DNA of 64,000 nucleotides from Myxococcales bacterium (GTDB lineage Bacteria; Myxococcota_A; Polyangia; Haliangiales; Haliangiaceae): contig JADJGV010000006.1 of NCBI GenBank assembly GCA_016707895.1, positions 124,001 to 188,000 of the forward strand, written 5' to 3'. Below are positions 63,592 through 64,000 of this stretch, one piece after another. Position numbers and translations under genes: made by a program. The notes under the pieces are model-generated. The model was not told where the DNA came from and did not search any database. It saw only the letters and a list, made by a program, of their open reading frames with translations. The first letter of the stretch is position 1, and the number at the start of each line of letters is the position of its first letter.

Positions 63592-64000
63592 TCCGATCGC
63601 GCTGGTCGAGGCGGCGTACCAGTGGACAGCGGACGAGCGGGCATGGCTCGACGCGATCCTCGCCACCGCGGCACCGTACGACGTCGGCGGAGGCGTGATC
63701 GCGTGCACCGCCACCGCGCACCCGACCACCACGGTGCGCGCCATCGACGCGTCTGCCAACACCGCCGCGGCCGACGTGGAGCAGTTCCACCGGGTCGTCG
63801 CCGAGTTCCCGCCGGCGCTGGCCCGCCAGGTGTTCGCCCCCGCCGAGTTGGTCGGCAGCGCCGGCCATCGCCTCGGCCGCATCGCGAACTCGGCCAGCGG
63901 CGCGCTGAGCCAGGCCGCCGCGGTCGCCGCGCGCGAGTTGCCGGGGATGTGGGGGCTGGTCAGCGGCGCCCCCCGCGCGGGTGCGTTGCTGATCTGCTTC
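63572..64000 (+). CDS. Probable LuxR-family sensor-regulator, 3' end cut by the window
   Basis: Begins at ATG 63572 inside the previous gene and stays open to the window edge (143 residues seen). The start ALVEAAYQWTADERAWLDAIL resembles the N-terminal sensor part of myxobacterial LuxR-type regulators, which continue with a C-terminal helix-turn-helix. That end is beyond the window, so the call is tentative. The last visible residues are GLVSGAPRAGALLICF. Confidence 0.55.
   Translation, partial: MAPTAADPIALVEAAYQWTADERAWLDAILATAAPYDVGGGVIACTATAHPTTTVRAIDASANTAAADVEQFHRVVAEFPPALARQVFAPAELVGSAGHRLGRIANSASGALSQAAAVAARELPGMWGLVSGAPRAGALLICF

Overview
The window is very GC-rich (roughly 70-73% by eye), densely coded DNA from what looks like a Myxococcota bacterium, probably the Haliangium/Kofleria side of the phylum. 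This placement is inference. It rests on a C-terminal MYXO-CTERM-type tail and Cys-rich CGNG...CDDGN repeats on a secreted protease (5462-8554), a large number of Sec lipoproteins with Asp/Ala/Pro-rich linkers (VDAG, PDA), MopE-like and NHL-repeat secreted proteins, and a big signal-peptide-bearing RHS protein. No phage, plasmid, CRISPR or insertion sequence was seen. The only RNA gene is one tRNA-Ala(GGC) at 35382-35457.

Layout. 2-5277: a partial gene, a PHM-like copper monooxygenase lipoprotein, then a tight unit of an Asn-rich coiled-coil protein, a small CNMP-domain protein and a nucleotide-transporter-like membrane protein with HEAT and CNMP domains. 5462-8554: secreted metallopeptidase flanked by related palindromes. 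8672-16161: an enoyl-reductase-like protein, a lipoprotein with a TVP38 membrane protein, and a minus-strand run of FAD oxidoreductase, two RlaP-like nucleotidyltransferases and a lipoprotein. 16247-21440: lipoprotein, MsrP with an MsrQ-reductase-ferredoxin fusion, and an amine-oxidase-like flavoprotein. 21450-30164: M16 peptidase, TonB-type protein, MopE-like lipoprotein, FKBP, small proteins, DedA. 30309-41983: lipase-like lipoprotein, OPA transporter, MshEN-type protein, tRNA-Ala, propeller lipoproteins, and an esterase whose catalytic halves are in swapped order. 42045-49283: a frameshifted Gly/Ala-rich beta-helix lipoprotein, FtsB-like protein coupled to a GAF-GGDEF diguanylate cyclase, and a membrane CheA-like kinase.

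49282-58930 is the most unusual part. An RHS protein ends in a compositionally different tip with an HExxH motif. It is followed, through GTGA/ATGA stop-start overlaps, by paralogous small lipoproteins, and then by a tandem-duplicated pair. Together they carry seven copies of one two-cysteine domain that I do not recognise. Beyond them lies a non-coding patchwork of fragments copied from the RHS gene, the diguanylate cyclase/kinase junction and one of the lipoproteins. The natural reading is a polymorphic toxin locus with an expanding and decaying set of candidate immunity lipoproteins, but that role is inferred.

59135-64000: outer-membrane-barrel-like protein, DUF4143 AAA ATPase with a 3' frameshift and an inverted repeat at its start, metzincin lipoprotein, membrane-anchored propeller-like protein, a LuxR-type HTH protein and the beginning of one more gene cut by the window end. 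Gaps longer than about 200 bases are 44185-44466 (a possible promoter, nothing else), 57367-57613 (remnant of a lipoprotein start) and 58502-59134 (the fragment patchwork, then nothing recognisable).
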